A stretch of DNA of 64,000 nt from Gordonibacter sp034932485. GTDB taxonomy: Bacteria > Actinomycetota > Coriobacteriia > Coriobacteriales > Eggerthellaceae. Every line of letters begins with the position of its first letter. The first letter of the stretch is position 1. Below the pieces are notes generated by a model, which saw only the letters and a list, made by a program, of their open reading frames with translations, was not told the DNA's origin and did no database searches. Below are positions 43,081 through 53,127 of this stretch, in pieces. Where the stretch lies: contig JAYFOQ010000007.1 of NCBI GenBank assembly GCA_034932485.1, forward strand, positions 1 to 64,000, written 5' to 3'. The position numbers and the translations under genes are program-made.

Positions 43081-44004
43081 CTATAAAAGCGACATCTGCT
43101 GCGGAGCAAAATCGTAGGCGCAGACCACTTCATCTTCCAGAAGATCGATTTCATGGGACTGCCAATCCTTGAGGGACACGAGAAAGTTCATACCTCCCTG
43201 CTCAAACACGAGCGTACCCCCCACCATCCCCATGCAGCGCCCGCCACACACGTTGGAATCGCCGTTAGGTATCTGCAGGTCGTCGCATGCAGGCGAGGGA
43301 CCAACGAAATAATACGGGGAGAGATCGAGTGCTGGCTCGGCCGCATCGAACCCGGTGCGCGGCACAATCTCTACCGCTGCCAGCCGCGCTACTGCGGCAT
43401 CGAGTACATCACCGGCTTCGGCAAAGTCATAGCGTTCGTTGGCAAGAAGCTCCACCTTTTTGCCTTGACGCATAGTCTCGGACACGCCTTGCTGGGCACA
43501 GAGCGCCGCTTCGAGATCACGCGCTTCATACGCGTCAGGGAACCGCCCGACCACACGCGCAGCGCGCGCACCCTGATCAAGAAGGCGGCGAATACCTCGC
43601 ACCTCCGCTGAGATGCCGGCCTTCAGGTGAGCGGGAGAAAAATAAGCCAAGTATACGTAGTGCGGCGTAAGGTTATAGGCACGCTGCTGGGGCGACACGA
43701 AATCAGCGTGATAGAACGAAGGATTGAATCCAGTTGCCTCTTGACAGGCGGGACACATGTCGTCCTTAGTGTCGGACGGCAGCTCAAGGGCCATCGGACA
43801 CACCTGCGCTTCTCCCGTAACCAAATCGAAGCGCCCGACGCAGCGACGCCGCGGCAGACGGCGCAGTGAAAACGTTTTACCCAGCACGGAATAACGCATG
43901 CGCCTAGCGCCATCGATATCATTAATGGCGAGATAAGGGCTTCCCTTCTCATCGAACCCATAGCCTGCAAAGATGGAAACGTGGTCACCTAAAAAACGTG
44001 TCAT
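43081..44004 (-). CDS. DUF2797 family protein
   Basis: The 307-residue protein has the DUF2797 hallmarks: an N-terminal Cys motif (CVGR...CPMAL...CPAC, about 55-85), the central HYVYLAYF...KAGIS segment (about 114-130) and GIRRLLDQGA with the LEAAL helix. The KAGIS/Arg pattern is reminiscent of a GIY-YIG nuclease fold. A C-terminal region of about 80 residues adds a Cys pair (CGGRC). No function is established. It stands alone between the surface protein and a small membrane protein. Confidence 0.75.
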   Translation of the reverse strand: MTRFLGDHVSIFAGYGFDEKGSPYLAINDIDGARRMRYSVLGKTFSLRRLPRRRCVGRFDLVTGEAQVCPMALELPSDTKDDMCPACQEATGFNPSFYHADFVSPQQRAYNLTPHYVYLAYFSPAHLKAGISAEVRGIRRLLDQGARAARVVGRFPDAYEARDLEAALCAQQGVSETMRQGKKVELLANERYDFAEAGDVLDAAVARLAAVEIVPRTGFDAAEPALDLSPYYFVGPSPACDDLQIPNGDSNVCGGRCMGMVGGTLVFEQGGMNFLVSLKDWQSHEIDLLEDEVVCAYDFAPQQMSLL

Positions 44005-44192
44005 ATTGTTTACCTTGCCTAACCTATATCTTGCTGATCATTTTTTTCGTTAGAAATGATAGCGCAACGAAAAGGCACAAGTGACTCCCATGGAACAACA
44101 TGTCGAAAAATCGCAAAGAGTGGCAGTGCGGTGCGGTAACCAGAATTACTGCGGGCTCGAGCGGGTAGTCAGTATGACGGATGTTTTAGCCG

Positions 44193-44471
44193 TTATGCCT
44201 GCAATTGCATAACGGCTTGCGACGCAGCCCACCAGAAATATACCGTAAATGCCACGAAGAGCGTAAGAAATATCTTCACCACGACGTTCCAATTACTCTT
44301 CCACAGAAGCACCAAGCCAACCGGCCAGAATATCAGTACGAAGAAAATGATCCAGAACGTCTGTTGATACCATTTCTTGTCACTAGGAGGCTTCTCATCG
44401 ATAAGAACGTTTGCGTTTTCACGCAGGTCACGCCGTTGCCAGTCCCCCGGACGTCGGTTCTCGTTGTTCAT
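44193..44471 (-). CDS. Small membrane protein
   Basis: The 92-residue protein has a charged N-terminal half (about 1-37) and two transmembrane helices (about 38-58 and 62-82) with several Trp and Phe. I do not recognise a family. The ATG at 44471 has AAAGGGCGG upstream. An 11-bp inverted repeat (44188-44198 with 44207-44217) overlaps its stop codon; without a T-run it is not a clear terminator. Confidence 0.6.
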   Translation of the reverse strand: MNNENRRPGDWQRRDLRENANVLIDEKPPSDKKWYQQTFWIIFFVLIFWPVGLVLLWKSNWNVVVKIFLTLFVAFTVYFWWAASQAVMQLQA

Positions 44472-44605
44472 GTGCCGCCCTTTCGTTGATACCTCTCTAC
44501 GCATTCATCCTAACACGAACCCACAACCCATTCGCATACAAGGCTAGTTTGAGCCAACTTGTTACGCACGCAAGATCAACCAGGCGCACGCCACCGCAAT
44601 AGCCT

Positions 44606-46084
44606 TTATCTTTCGGCGTAGTTGAGCAGCTGCTCATCATGCTCGTGCAGCTTCTCGGGAGTCTCATGCCAGCATTGAGTTGGAGGTAAGCCCTCGATAG
44701 AATCTGCGACGAATACAGGATCTACACCACGCCTGCGCTGCTCGGAATAGTCGTCAAGTGCACGCAGCGCCCATTTACCCAAGAACAAGATAGATACGAT
44801 ATTAATGAACGCCATGATGCCCATAACGATATCGGCGAAGTTCCACGCCAGATCAAAACTTGACTGCGCGCCGAGGAAAATGGCAATAAGACAGGTCACG
44901 CGAAATGCATTCAGCAGCAAAGGGCTATCGTGAATGAATTTAATATTGCTCTCGGCATAAAAATAGTTGCCGATAAGACTCGAAAACGCAAAGGCAAAGA
45001 TGGCAAACGTGATGAAATGAATGCCGAATTCTCCCACCGAAGCGTTTACCGCTTGCTGCACCAGTGGCATGCCATTCAAGCTGCCTGGGTCGCCATTAAC
45101 GAAGAATACCAATACCATCATGGCTGAGCATGTGCAGATAACCAGAGTATCAATAAAAACCGAGAGTGTCTGCGCCAAGCCCTGTTTGCAGGGATGCGAC
45201 ACGCTTGCCGCAGCAGCGGCATTTGGTGCCGATCCCATACCGGCCTCGTTAGAGAACAGGCCTCGCTTTATACCAATAACCACCACCGAGCCTGCAAACC
45301 CGCCCGCAATAGACTGGAAGTCAAACGCCGAGGCAAAAACGAGCGAGAACACCGCCGGGATATCGCCGAGATGCGTTATGGTGACGAATAAGGCCAATGC
45401 AATATAAGCAAGAGCCATAATCGGCACGATGATAGACGATAGAAAGCTGACGCGATGTGTCCCACCGAAGATAACGAAAGCCGTAAGTGCCGACAGCACG
45501 ATAGCGAGAGCAAGGGGAGCTTTCGTTTCAGTATAACCCGGAATGTAATATTCCAGCGCTGAGCTCATATTGTAGGACTGCAAAGCATTGAACCCATAGG
45601 CGAAACACACGATAAGCGCAAGGGCAAACACAATGCCCAGCCAGCGCTTTCCGATAGCCTGCTGAATATAATAGGCAGGACCACCACGGAACTCGCCGTC
45701 TTTACCTCGCACCTTATACATCTGAGCCAGCGTAGACTCAACGAATGCTGACGCACCACCAATAAGTGCCATAAGCCACATCCAAAACACGGCACCCGGC
45801 CCACCGAGGGCAATTGCCGTGGCGATACCCGCAATATTGCCCGTACCCACGCGGCTTGCCGTGGATACCATAAGCGCTTGAAACGCCGACACACTCTTAC
45901 CGCCGGCGACGTGCTTCTTTTCTGTTAGTACCGTAAACATATCTTTAAGGTAGCGAAACTGCACACCTTTTGTACGAATGGTGAAATAGATACCCGTACC
46001 CACCAGCAAGAACACTAAAACATACGTGTACATAAAATCATTGATGGTGCCCGTAATAGATACCAATAGGTCATTGAGAGTCAA
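44606..46084 (-). CDS. Sodium:alanine/glycine symporter (AGCS family)
   Basis: This integral membrane protein of about 490 residues imports alanine, glycine or a related amino acid with sodium. The family signature GTGNIAGIATAIALGGPGA (about 80-98) and the later GLFSNEAGMGSAPNAAA motif are present, with about eleven membrane helices. The start is uncertain: a TTG at 46084 has GGAAAGGG just upstream and gives the normal short N-terminus; an ATG at 46126 has no good ribosome binding site. It lies downstream of the gatB terminator and is probably transcribed on its own. Confidence 0.92.
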   Translation of the reverse strand: MTLNDLLVSITGTINDFMYTYVLVFLLVGTGIYFTIRTKGVQFRYLKDMFTVLTEKKHVAGGKSVSAFQALMVSTASRVGTGNIAGIATAIALGGPGAVFWMWLMALIGGASAFVESTLAQMYKVRGKDGEFRGGPAYYIQQAIGKRWLGIVFALALIVCFAYGFNALQSYNMSSALEYYIPGYTETKAPLALAIVLSALTAFVIFGGTHRVSFLSSIIVPIMALAYIALALFVTITHLGDIPAVFSLVFASAFDFQSIAGGFAGSVVVIGIKRGLFSNEAGMGSAPNAAAAASVSHPCKQGLAQTLSVFIDTLVICTCSAMMVLVFFVNGDPGSLNGMPLVQQAVNASVGEFGIHFITFAIFAFAFSSLIGNYFYAESNIKFIHDSPLLLNAFRVTCLIAIFLGAQSSFDLAWNFADIVMGIMAFINIVSILFLGKWALRALDDYSEQRRRGVDPVFVADSIEGLPPTQCWHETPEKLHEHDEQLLNYAER

Positions 46085-46178
46085 AAGATCCCTTTCCTCG
46101 CTCAGGAAGACGTCGTAGCGCTGCATATTCTGATCAAGAATTCTTTCGCCGCTTCATCACTTGGGGGCAAAAAGAAAA

Positions 46179-46206
46179 GAGCGGCGGCAAAACAAGCCAA
46201 CCGCTC
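46179..46206 (-). terminator. Terminator of the gatCAB operon
   Basis: GAGCGG/CCGCTC with an inner GGC/GCC pairing is followed on the minus strand by TTTTCTTTTT, just after the gatB stop. Confidence 0.8.
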
Positions 46207-46217
46207 CACTACAGCAT

Positions 46218-47792
46218 CTAAGCGAGTTTTCGCTCCAGCAGCTCATTAATTACCTTCGGATTGCCCTGACCACGCATTTCCTTCATACACTGACCCACGA
46301 AAAAGCCCATGAGACCAGTCTTTCCACCACGGTACTGCTCAACTTTATCGGGGTTGGAGGCAAGCACAGCATCGACAACCGCCTCGATAGCACCGGTGTC
46401 GGACACCTGCTCCATACCGCGCTCAGCCACAATTACAGAAGGATCTTTGTCCTCATCGAGAACGGCAGAGAACACCTCTTTAGCTTGCTTGGAAGAAATA
46501 ACATCTTCAACCGTCATCTTCACCAACGCAACAGCACGCTCGGGCGTAAGAGAGGTATCCGCAAGAGCCGTACCCTCATGTGCATTTAGATATGCGGTAA
46601 TATCGTTAATAACCAGGTTCGCTGTCGGCTTCGCTAGCGTACTTGCTTGCTTGCCCGCAAACTCCATACAGGCTTCGAAGAAGTTAGCCGTTTCGCGATG
46701 CTCCACCAGATGACGTGCATCATATGCGGAAAGAGAGAATTCCTGTTCAAAGCGAGCAGCCCGTCTATCGGGCAATTCGGGCAGCTTCACGCGCACGCTC
46801 TCAATAAATTCATCCGAAAGATTACACGGAGCGAGGTCGGGATCGGGGAACAAACGATAGTCGTCCGCCGTCTCTTTTACGCGCATGACAATAGTACGCT
46901 TGGCTGACGGATCCCAGTGGCGCGTCTCTTGATATATCTGCCCACCTTCTTCCAGCACTTCAGCTTGACGACATATCTCGTATGCCAGACCATCGTGCAG
47001 GTTCTTAAAGCTGTTCATGTTCTTCAGCTCGGTCTTTACGCCAAGGTGTTTGGCACCGCGCCGACGGAGGGACACGTTGCCATCGCAGCGTAGCGAGCCC
47101 TCCTCCATGGAACAGTTAGAGATATCTAACGCCAGATAAATCTGGCGTAGTTTCTGCATAAACAGGCGCGCCTCCTCGGGCGTGCGCAAGTCGGGCTCGG
47201 TTACCAACTCAATAAGCGGCGTGCCACAGCGGTTGTAGTCTACCAACGAGTGGGTAGCACCCGCAATGCGCCCCTCGGAGCCACCAAGGTGGTTCATCTT
47301 GCCGGCATCCTCTTCCATATGAATGCGCGTTATACCCACGTGCGCCACGTAGCCCGCATCCGTACAGGTAGCATTGCCGTCTACCTCGCCCGCCTTCAAA
47401 GACGCCGCCGTAATACGTTCCTTAGCGGCAGCGCCGTCCACCGCCAAATCGAGATGTCCTCGCATGCAAAACGCGACAGGACCTTGAGTGGTCTGGAAGT
47501 TCTTCGTCATATCGGGATACGTGTAATTCTTACGATAGAACATCGAGCGTTTCTCGATATCGCAATTCGTAGCAAGTCCAGCCAGCACAATGGACTCAAT
47601 GGCGGCGCGGTTAGGTACGGGTAAGGCACCCGGCATTCCCAAGCAGATGGGGCAGGTATGCGTGTTCGGTGCGGCACCAAATTCCAGCTTACAGCCGCAA
47701 AACATCTTCGAATTGAGGGTAGTAAGCTCGGTGTGCACCTCAAGGCCAATTACCGCTTCCCAATCTTGCAAAACCTCTTCAAGCTTTCTCAC
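46218..47792 (-). CDS. gatB: Aspartyl/glutamyl-tRNA amidotransferase subunit B
   Basis: GatB phosphorylates and amidates mis-charged Glu-tRNA(Gln) or Asp-tRNA(Asn), using ammonia from GatA. The 524-residue protein has EAVIGLEVHTEL at the start, the cradle domain with DYNRCGTPLIELVTEPDLR, and the C-terminal YqeY-like tail ending in GQCMKEMRGQGNP. The start could be GTG at 47792 or a TTG seven codons later (preceded by GAAGAGG). It follows gatA by two bases. Confidence 0.95.
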   Translation of the reverse strand: MRKLEEVLQDWEAVIGLEVHTELTTLNSKMFCGCKLEFGAAPNTHTCPICLGMPGALPVPNRAAIESIVLAGLATNCDIEKRSMFYRKNYTYPDMTKNFQTTQGPVAFCMRGHLDLAVDGAAAKERITAASLKAGEVDGNATCTDAGYVAHVGITRIHMEEDAGKMNHLGGSEGRIAGATHSLVDYNRCGTPLIELVTEPDLRTPEEARLFMQKLRQIYLALDISNCSMEEGSLRCDGNVSLRRRGAKHLGVKTELKNMNSFKNLHDGLAYEICRQAEVLEEGGQIYQETRHWDPSAKRTIVMRVKETADDYRLFPDPDLAPCNLSDEFIESVRVKLPELPDRRAARFEQEFSLSAYDARHLVEHRETANFFEACMEFAGKQASTLAKPTANLVINDITAYLNAHEGTALADTSLTPERAVALVKMTVEDVISSKQAKEVFSAVLDEDKDPSVIVAERGMEQVSDTGAIEAVVDAVLASNPDKVEQYRGGKTGLMGFFVGQCMKEMRGQGNPKVINELLERKLA

Positions 47793-47794
47793 GG

Positions 47795-49291
47795 CTATTC
47801 ACCGGCCTTTCCGTCAGTGAAATCGGGCGCGACCGGAGCAGGACCATATACGGTTTCCAGCGCAGCAGCCACACGCAGCATATTCTCATCTTTGAATGCT
47901 GGAGAAATAAGCTGCACACCTATCGGCAAGTGAGTATCGGCGCCAAGACCCACTGGCATACTCAGTCCACCGTTACCAGCAATATTAATAGATACGGTAA
48001 ACATATCGGAAAGATACATCTCGGTGGGATCGGATACCTCACCGAATTTGAACGCCGTACGCGGTGAAACCGGGGCAATGATGCAATCGACTTGCTCGTA
48101 AGCGCGAACGTAATCCTCCGTGATAAGTGTACGTACTTGCTGCGCCGGGTAGTAATACGTGTCATAGACGCCCGCAGATAGCAGGTAGCTGCCTAGCATA
48201 ATGCGCCGACGCGTCTCAGGACCGAAGCCTATTTCTCGACTGGCAGCATACTGACTGTTTAAATCTTTACAGCCTGCCGCACGATAACCATAGCGCACCG
48301 AATCGAAACGAGCCATATTCGAGAACGCCTCACAGGGGCCTAGCACGTAGTAGGCACTCATGGCAGCCTGCGCGTTAGGAAGGTCCACTTCCACAATTTC
48401 CGCACCCAGCTGGCGCAAATGCTCGACGGATTCCTCAACCTTCGCTTTAACTTCAGCTGTCAAGCCAGGAGCTTCCATGAACGACGGCACAACACCAATA
48501 CGCATACCACGCACGCCATCATTCAAATTGGCGGTAAAGTCGGTTTCAATAATCTGACTTGTACAGTCGCGCGCATCTCGGCCAGCGATAGCATTCATGA
48601 CCAATGCCGCATCTTCTACCGAACGTGTAAACGGGCCTACCTGATCAAGGGAACTACCGAAAGCCACCACACCATAGCGGCTAACCACGCCATAGGTAGG
48701 TTTCACTGCCACCGTACCGCAGAAGCTACCGGGCTGACGGATGGAGCCACCAGTATCGGAACCAAGCGTAAGGGTTGCCATACCCGCAGCCACCGCCGCC
48801 GCGCTACCACCCGAAGAACCACCAGGAACACGAGAGCAATCCCATGGGTTTTTGGTTGGACCGAATGCGCTTGTCTCGGTTGAGCTACCAAACGCGAACT
48901 CGTCCATGTTCAGCTTGCCAAGCGGGATACCACCAGCCGCGATAGTGCGCTCAACGCACGTAGCCGTGTAGGGTGACACATAGTTTTCTAACATCTTTGA
49001 TGAACAGGTGGTATGAGTGCCCAGCAGGTTCATATTATCTTTAAATGCTACGGGAGCGCCCGCAAGCGGACCCATTTCACTCAAGGTGCCTGCTGCGATA
49101 GCCTCGTCCAAACGAGCAGCCGCCTCAAGCGCCAAGGCCTCAGTCGTCTCAAGAAACGCATGCACCTCGCTATTGAGGGCATTTACGCGCTCAAGCGATG
49201 AAAGAGCGACTTCTCGAGCAGAGAACTCCTTTGAAGCGAGACCCTCACGCACTGCACGAACGCTCATGGCGGCAAAAACGGGAGCAGTCAT
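47795..49291 (-). CDS. gatA: Aspartyl/glutamyl-tRNA amidotransferase subunit A
   Basis: GatA is the amidase that releases ammonia from glutamine or asparagine. The 498-residue protein has the amidase-signature catalytic triad: Lys in FKDN (about 79), and the two serines in the PGGSSGGSAAAVA and LGSDTGGSIRQP segments. It overlaps the gatC stop by one base. Confidence 0.96.
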   Translation of the reverse strand: MTAPVFAAMSVRAVREGLASKEFSAREVALSSLERVNALNSEVHAFLETTEALALEAAARLDEAIAAGTLSEMGPLAGAPVAFKDNMNLLGTHTTCSSKMLENYVSPYTATCVERTIAAGGIPLGKLNMDEFAFGSSTETSAFGPTKNPWDCSRVPGGSSGGSAAAVAAGMATLTLGSDTGGSIRQPGSFCGTVAVKPTYGVVSRYGVVAFGSSLDQVGPFTRSVEDAALVMNAIAGRDARDCTSQIIETDFTANLNDGVRGMRIGVVPSFMEAPGLTAEVKAKVEESVEHLRQLGAEIVEVDLPNAQAAMSAYYVLGPCEAFSNMARFDSVRYGYRAAGCKDLNSQYAASREIGFGPETRRRIMLGSYLLSAGVYDTYYYPAQQVRTLITEDYVRAYEQVDCIIAPVSPRTAFKFGEVSDPTEMYLSDMFTVSINIAGNGGLSMPVGLGADTHLPIGVQLISPAFKDENMLRVAAALETVYGPAPVAPDFTDGKAGE

Positions 49292-49602
49292 TAGCGATCG
49301 CCCCCCTCTCCCAAAATAGAAGGAATGAGAAAGCAGCCATCCTGGCTCGCAGGTGCGTTTGAAAGTGCCTCATCCTGAGAGAAGCCTTCTTCTATAACGT
49401 CATCACGCATGACGTTTGACAAGCCCCCAATAGGATGGAACGTGGGTTCCACATTCGTAAGGTTGTACTCCGTAATGGGCTTAAGACTTTCAATGATGGC
49501 GTTGAGGTCAACTGTCATCTGGACAATTTCTTCATCCGCAAGCCCAATGCACGTATATTCCGCGATATCGCGCACATCATGTTCGGTAAGATGCTGATTC
49601 AT
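49291..49602 (-). CDS. gatC: Aspartyl/glutamyl-tRNA amidotransferase subunit C
   Basis: GatC is the small subunit that clamps GatA and GatB. The 103-residue protein shows the family pattern: LTEHDVRDIAEYTCIGLADEE at the start and the later VEPTFHP segment, with the VMRDDV motif. The ATG at 49602 has AAGGGAAG upstream. It is the first gene of gatCAB. Confidence 0.92.
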   Translation of the reverse strand: MNQHLTEHDVRDIAEYTCIGLADEEIVQMTVDLNAIIESLKPITEYNLTNVEPTFHPIGGLSNVMRDDVIEEGFSQDEALSNAPASQDGCFLIPSILGEGGDR

Positions 49603-49861
49603 GGGGTCGTTTCTTCCCTTCTCGTTTTCACGCATCGGCGCCACAAGTGCTCAGACAGTCCTAAGAGATCGACCGACCCTCAAGCAAACGGAGAGCCGAA
49701 CCGATAGGTGCAGGCACACGTAGAACCAATGGTGGTAAGTGAAAACATAACCCGCCCATGATAACAAAACCGCAGCCCGCACGTATGCTCATATGAAAAC
49801 CCGCGGACGATTAATGGGAAAAGAAAGCTGGACGGAAGCGATCGACCCAAGTACGCCCACA

Positions 49862-50218
49862 TCACAGCCCAAACGAATACACTATAATGCCCAACATGAT
49901 TACCGCAAGAGCAGCCAGTTTCTTCTTCCCCAGCTTCTCCTTAAACAGCACCACACCGAATACCGTAACGTATACATAGCTGGTGGCTTCCAGTATGGGT
50001 CCCATAGACAGGGGAATACCTTTGAACGCTATAACGAGAAGTAAGGTTGAAATAAGCATGAGAGCGTAACCGCCAATAACTAGCGGGTTTACATATTCCT
50101 GCAAAAAGCTACCATGCTCGCGCAAAGCCTCCTTTTTAAGGAACACCTGTGCAATCGAGCTAACAAGCACCCCAAACGCTCCAATTCCTATGAAAGGCAA
50201 CATCTCAGCGAACGGCAC
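49862..50218 (-). CDS. SMR/EamA-type small membrane transporter subunit (ArnF-like)
   Basis: The 118-residue protein has four transmembrane helices in the small multidrug resistance/DMT layout (LFKEKLGKKKLAALAVIMLGI in the last hairpin). It is paired with a second such protein just upstream. By analogy with ArnE/ArnF, which flip undecaprenyl-phosphate aminoarabinose, the pair probably flips a lipid-linked sugar across the membrane. It is the last gene of the glycosylation operon, overlapping its partner by 14 bases. Confidence 0.8.
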   Translation of the reverse strand: MPFAEMLPFIGIGAFGVLVSSIAQVFLKKEALREHGSFLQEYVNPLVIGGYALMLISTLLLVIAFKGIPLSMGPILEATSYVYVTVFGVVLFKEKLGKKKLAALAVIMLGIIVYSFGL

Positions 50219-50693
50219 GGCCGCACTCCTCCCTACCCGGAACAGCGGGTTGCTGGGTGCCTACCGAAATCTCTTCCGCCTGCTGTTCTGCGTCGGAATG
50301 GTTCACATTCTGCGCCCGCTCGAAATTACGACGTTCTTCATTATCTGCGCGCGAGAATAAAACAACACCAGCGACAACAATGCCCGCTCCTATTACCTTA
50401 AGCGGTGTTAGCTCCTCCTGAAAGAACAACACGCCCCAAACAAGACCCCAAAATACGGTAATAGCTTTGTTGGCGAAAGCGGTGGTAAGGGGCAACCGTT
50501 TGATAAGCTGCTGCCAGCCTATAGCGTACACAAACAGCACCAACAAAACCCCACCATAGCAGAGAAAGAATCTCGCATCGGTAAAGGAAAAGCCAGCAGC
50601 AGCCTTACCGAACAGGTCGGTAAGGGAGTACAGAACCAATAGCAAGTGCAGTGATATAAATGATCCTATTTTCGTATTGTTAGCCGAACTCAC
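50205..50693 (-). CDS. SMR/EamA-type small membrane transporter subunit (ArnE-like)
   Basis: The 162-residue protein has four transmembrane helices (about 10-110), with the family motif WGVLFFQEELTPLKVIGAGI, then a charged cytoplasmic tail of about 48 residues not seen in typical ArnE. It overlaps the aminotransferase stop (ATGA) and the second subunit's start. The pair likely forms a heterodimeric flippase for the sugar made by this operon. Confidence 0.8.
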   Translation of the reverse strand: MSSANNTKIGSFISLHLLLVLYSLTDLFGKAAAGFSFTDARFFLCYGGVLLVLFVYAIGWQQLIKRLPLTTAFANKAITVFWGLVWGVLFFQEELTPLKVIGAGIVVAGVVLFSRADNEERRNFERAQNVNHSDAEQQAEEISVGTQQPAVPGREECGRAVR

Positions 50694-51844
50694 CGCACGC
50701 TCGAATCAAAAAACGAACGCATAGCATCGATAACCGTTCGACGATACTCTTCAGAAAGCCCGTGATAGAGAGGAAGTCTCACTAGGCGCTCGCTCTCTTT
50801 GGTGGTAAAACAATCTTCTCCTGCGAAGCGGCCAAATTTTTTGCCAGCTGGGGCCGAATGAAGCGGAATGTAATGAAAGACGCACTGCACACCCGCTTGA
50901 CGCATATGGGCGATGAAAGCGGTGCGCTCTTCCATATCGCGACACTTGAGGTAGAACATATGCGCGTTGTGGGTACAGTGCTGGGGAATAGTTGGCAACT
51001 CCACCAGGCCTGCATCAGCAAATGGCTCGAAAGAAGCGTAGTAGGCGTTCCAAGTTGCCATACGATTATCAAGAATATCGTCTGCCGTTTCAAGCTGCGC
51101 CCAAAGGTAGGCAGCGTTTAGGTCGCTTGGAAGATAACTGGAGCCGTAATCTACCCAGGTGTATTTATCCACCTGACCTCGGAAGAAACGCGAACGGTCA
51201 GTGCCCTTCTCACGTAGAATCTCGGCAGCTTCGTTGTCGGACGCATCCCGAAGAAGCAGTGCGCCACCCTCCCCCATGGAATAATTTTTCGTTTCATGGA
51301 AGGAAAAGCAGCCAAAACGACCCATAGTACCGAGGGGAACACCTCGATAGGTACTCATAACCCCCTGGGCAGCATCTTCCACCAAAACAAGGTTGTGACG
51401 ATTGGCAATATCAACGAGTACATCCATCTCGCAGGAAACGCCCGCGTAATGCACTACGCAGATTGCCTTCGTCCGAGAAGTGATGGCTGCCTCAACCAGG
51501 TTCTCATCGATATTCATGGTGTCGGGACGTACATCGACAAACACCAATTTTGCCCCGGCAAGTACAAAGGCCGTAGCAGTGGATGAAAAGGTGTAGCTGG
51601 GTAGAATAACTTCGTCTCCGGGCTGCAAACCACACATGAGTGCTGACATTTCAAGAGCAGCGGTACCACTTGTGGTCAGGAGAACCTTCTGGGCATCGAA
51701 GCGCTCCTCCATCCATCTGTTACACCGCTTGGTGAACGGGCCATCGCCGCACACCTGCCCACTTTCTATAGCCTGCTGCAAATAGGCATAAGCAGAAGCC
51801 ACCCGCGGCGGCTCGTTAAAAGTAATGAAAGACTGCTCGCTCAT
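50690..51844 (-). CDS. Sugar-nucleotide aminotransferase (WecE/ArnB-like, DegT family)
   Basis: The 384-residue PLP enzyme belongs to the DegT/DnrJ/EryC1/StrS family. The PLP lysine is in FHETKNYSMGEGG (about 188), and the FNEPP start and PSYTFSSTATAF segment resemble WecE, which makes dTDP-4-amino-4,6-dideoxygalactose. RmlA and RmlB in the same operon would supply its dTDP-4-keto-6-deoxyglucose substrate. Its start overlaps the decarboxylase stop by four bases. The exact sugar configuration is inferred, not shown. Confidence 0.9.
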   Translation of the reverse strand: MSEQSFITFNEPPRVASAYAYLQQAIESGQVCGDGPFTKRCNRWMEERFDAQKVLLTTSGTAALEMSALMCGLQPGDEVILPSYTFSSTATAFVLAGAKLVFVDVRPDTMNIDENLVEAAITSRTKAICVVHYAGVSCEMDVLVDIANRHNLVLVEDAAQGVMSTYRGVPLGTMGRFGCFSFHETKNYSMGEGGALLLRDASDNEAAEILREKGTDRSRFFRGQVDKYTWVDYGSSYLPSDLNAAYLWAQLETADDILDNRMATWNAYYASFEPFADAGLVELPTIPQHCTHNAHMFYLKCRDMEERTAFIAHMRQAGVQCVFHYIPLHSAPAGKKFGRFAGEDCFTTKESERLVRLPLYHGLSEEYRRTVIDAMRSFFDSSVR

Positions 51845-53127
51845 AGACGACTCCCGTCGTTTGGAGTTTTTGAAGCGGAGAAGAGAAGGCCACGCCTACC
51901 GTCCACGCAACGGTAATCTCCCCGCGCGTCGCATGCGTAGGTTGCAGGAGCTCTCTCGATAAAGAACCCCGGGGTAAAAGACATTGAGTAGGCACCCGCA
52001 TTAGCCACAACAACAAGATCGCCCTCTTCAAGCCGAGGCTCGTCTTTAAGTACACACAGACGATCGCTCTCCATGCAAGTGTATCCGCAGAGTACCTGTT
52101 TGGCAACTTTGTCGCGGCAGTAATTACCATCGTGCGGCACAAGACGATGTGCGTAGGAGGTCTTCTTCATTTCGTGATCGATGTTAATTCGCGACAACTC
52201 AGATGTTACAAAACGCCCGTATCCCGTATCCTTCGCATCGACCACGCGCCCCACGTAGCTTCCTGGCGTACACACCACAGCACCGCCTGGCTCGAAGATA
52301 ACACTCGTGCACAAAGGGTCGAAAGCGGGACGAAGTTCATCGGCGATCGCCTCAGCGTATGCTTCATAGGCCCCAACGTTGTGTGATCCACCTCCGAAGA
52401 AGCCTCCACCTATGTCTATAAAGTCAAGCTCTAGGCAAAATTCCCGAGCAATCTGTACCGCGTGACGGGCAAGGGTGCGATACGCTTCAAGCGAGCGACT
52501 GTAGGTAGTTACATGCATATGGAGACCAGCAATGCGTACGTAGGGACTAAGTGCCTGTACAGCTTTAATAGCCAAAGCCAGCTCACCGTTCTCCAGGCAA
52601 TAGCCGAAGCGTCCACCATTCTTACCGCTGGTGGTTTGCCCCGGACAAAAGTGCTCCAAATCAATATTCACGCGCAGCCCTACCGCAAACGCAGCAATAC
52701 GAGTATCTACACCTTTCGATTCTGCCGCGAGTTCAGCAAGCCACCTAAGCTCGCGAGCCGAGTCCAGATTAACAATACTTCCCGCGCGAAGGGCACGGCG
52801 AAAGCACTCTCTTCCCTTAATGGGTCCGTTGAATACGATGTTCTCTGGTTTGCAGCCACAGGCAAGGGCAAGCTCATATTCCTGATCGGAGACCACCTCA
52901 GCCCAACAACCACACCCGAGTGCCGATTCGATTATCCAAGGGTGAGGATTGGTTTTGACTGAATAGGCAAGGTGAGCGTTTCCCTCCCATGCGTTTTGCA
53001 TAGCTTGCTGAAACTTCGTGAAGTTCGCACGCAGTTCTTCTTCGTCAAAAACGAAACAAGGTGTTTCCAACTCGAAAAGACGGGATTCTTCCACAGCCCC
53101 CTGAAGTGTCTGGCTATTTTTCGACAT
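51841..53127 (-). CDS. PLP-dependent fold-type III decarboxylase (LysA/ornithine decarboxylase-like)
   Basis: The 428-residue protein has the alanine-racemase-like barrel with the PLP lysine in YSVKTNPH (about residue 57), the phosphate-binding GGGF loop, the EPGG motif and the catalytic Cys in GYTCMESDRL (about 356), then GAYSMSF. It will decarboxylate an amino acid; the specificity is unknown. Its place between a glycosyltransferase and an aminotransferase argues against lysine biosynthesis and for making a small amine or amino-acid group for the sugar. The ATG at 53127 has AAGGGG. Confidence 0.88.
   Translation of the reverse strand: MSKNSQTLQGAVEESRLFELETPCFVFDEEELRANFTKFQQAMQNAWEGNAHLAYSVKTNPHPWIIESALGCGCWAEVVSDQEYELALACGCKPENIVFNGPIKGRECFRRALRAGSIVNLDSARELRWLAELAAESKGVDTRIAAFAVGLRVNIDLEHFCPGQTTSGKNGGRFGYCLENGELALAIKAVQALSPYVRIAGLHMHVTTYSRSLEAYRTLARHAVQIAREFCLELDFIDIGGGFFGGGSHNVGAYEAYAEAIADELRPAFDPLCTSVIFEPGGAVVCTPGSYVGRVVDAKDTGYGRFVTSELSRINIDHEMKKTSYAHRLVPHDGNYCRDKVAKQVLCGYTCMESDRLCVLKDEPRLEEGDLVVVANAGAYSMSFTPGFFIERAPATYACDARGDYRCVDGRRGLLFSASKTPNDGSRL

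Noticed and set aside
44188..44217. Rho-independent terminator of the small membrane protein gene
   Set aside because: The stem overlaps the stop codon and is followed by A residues, not T, on the minus strand.
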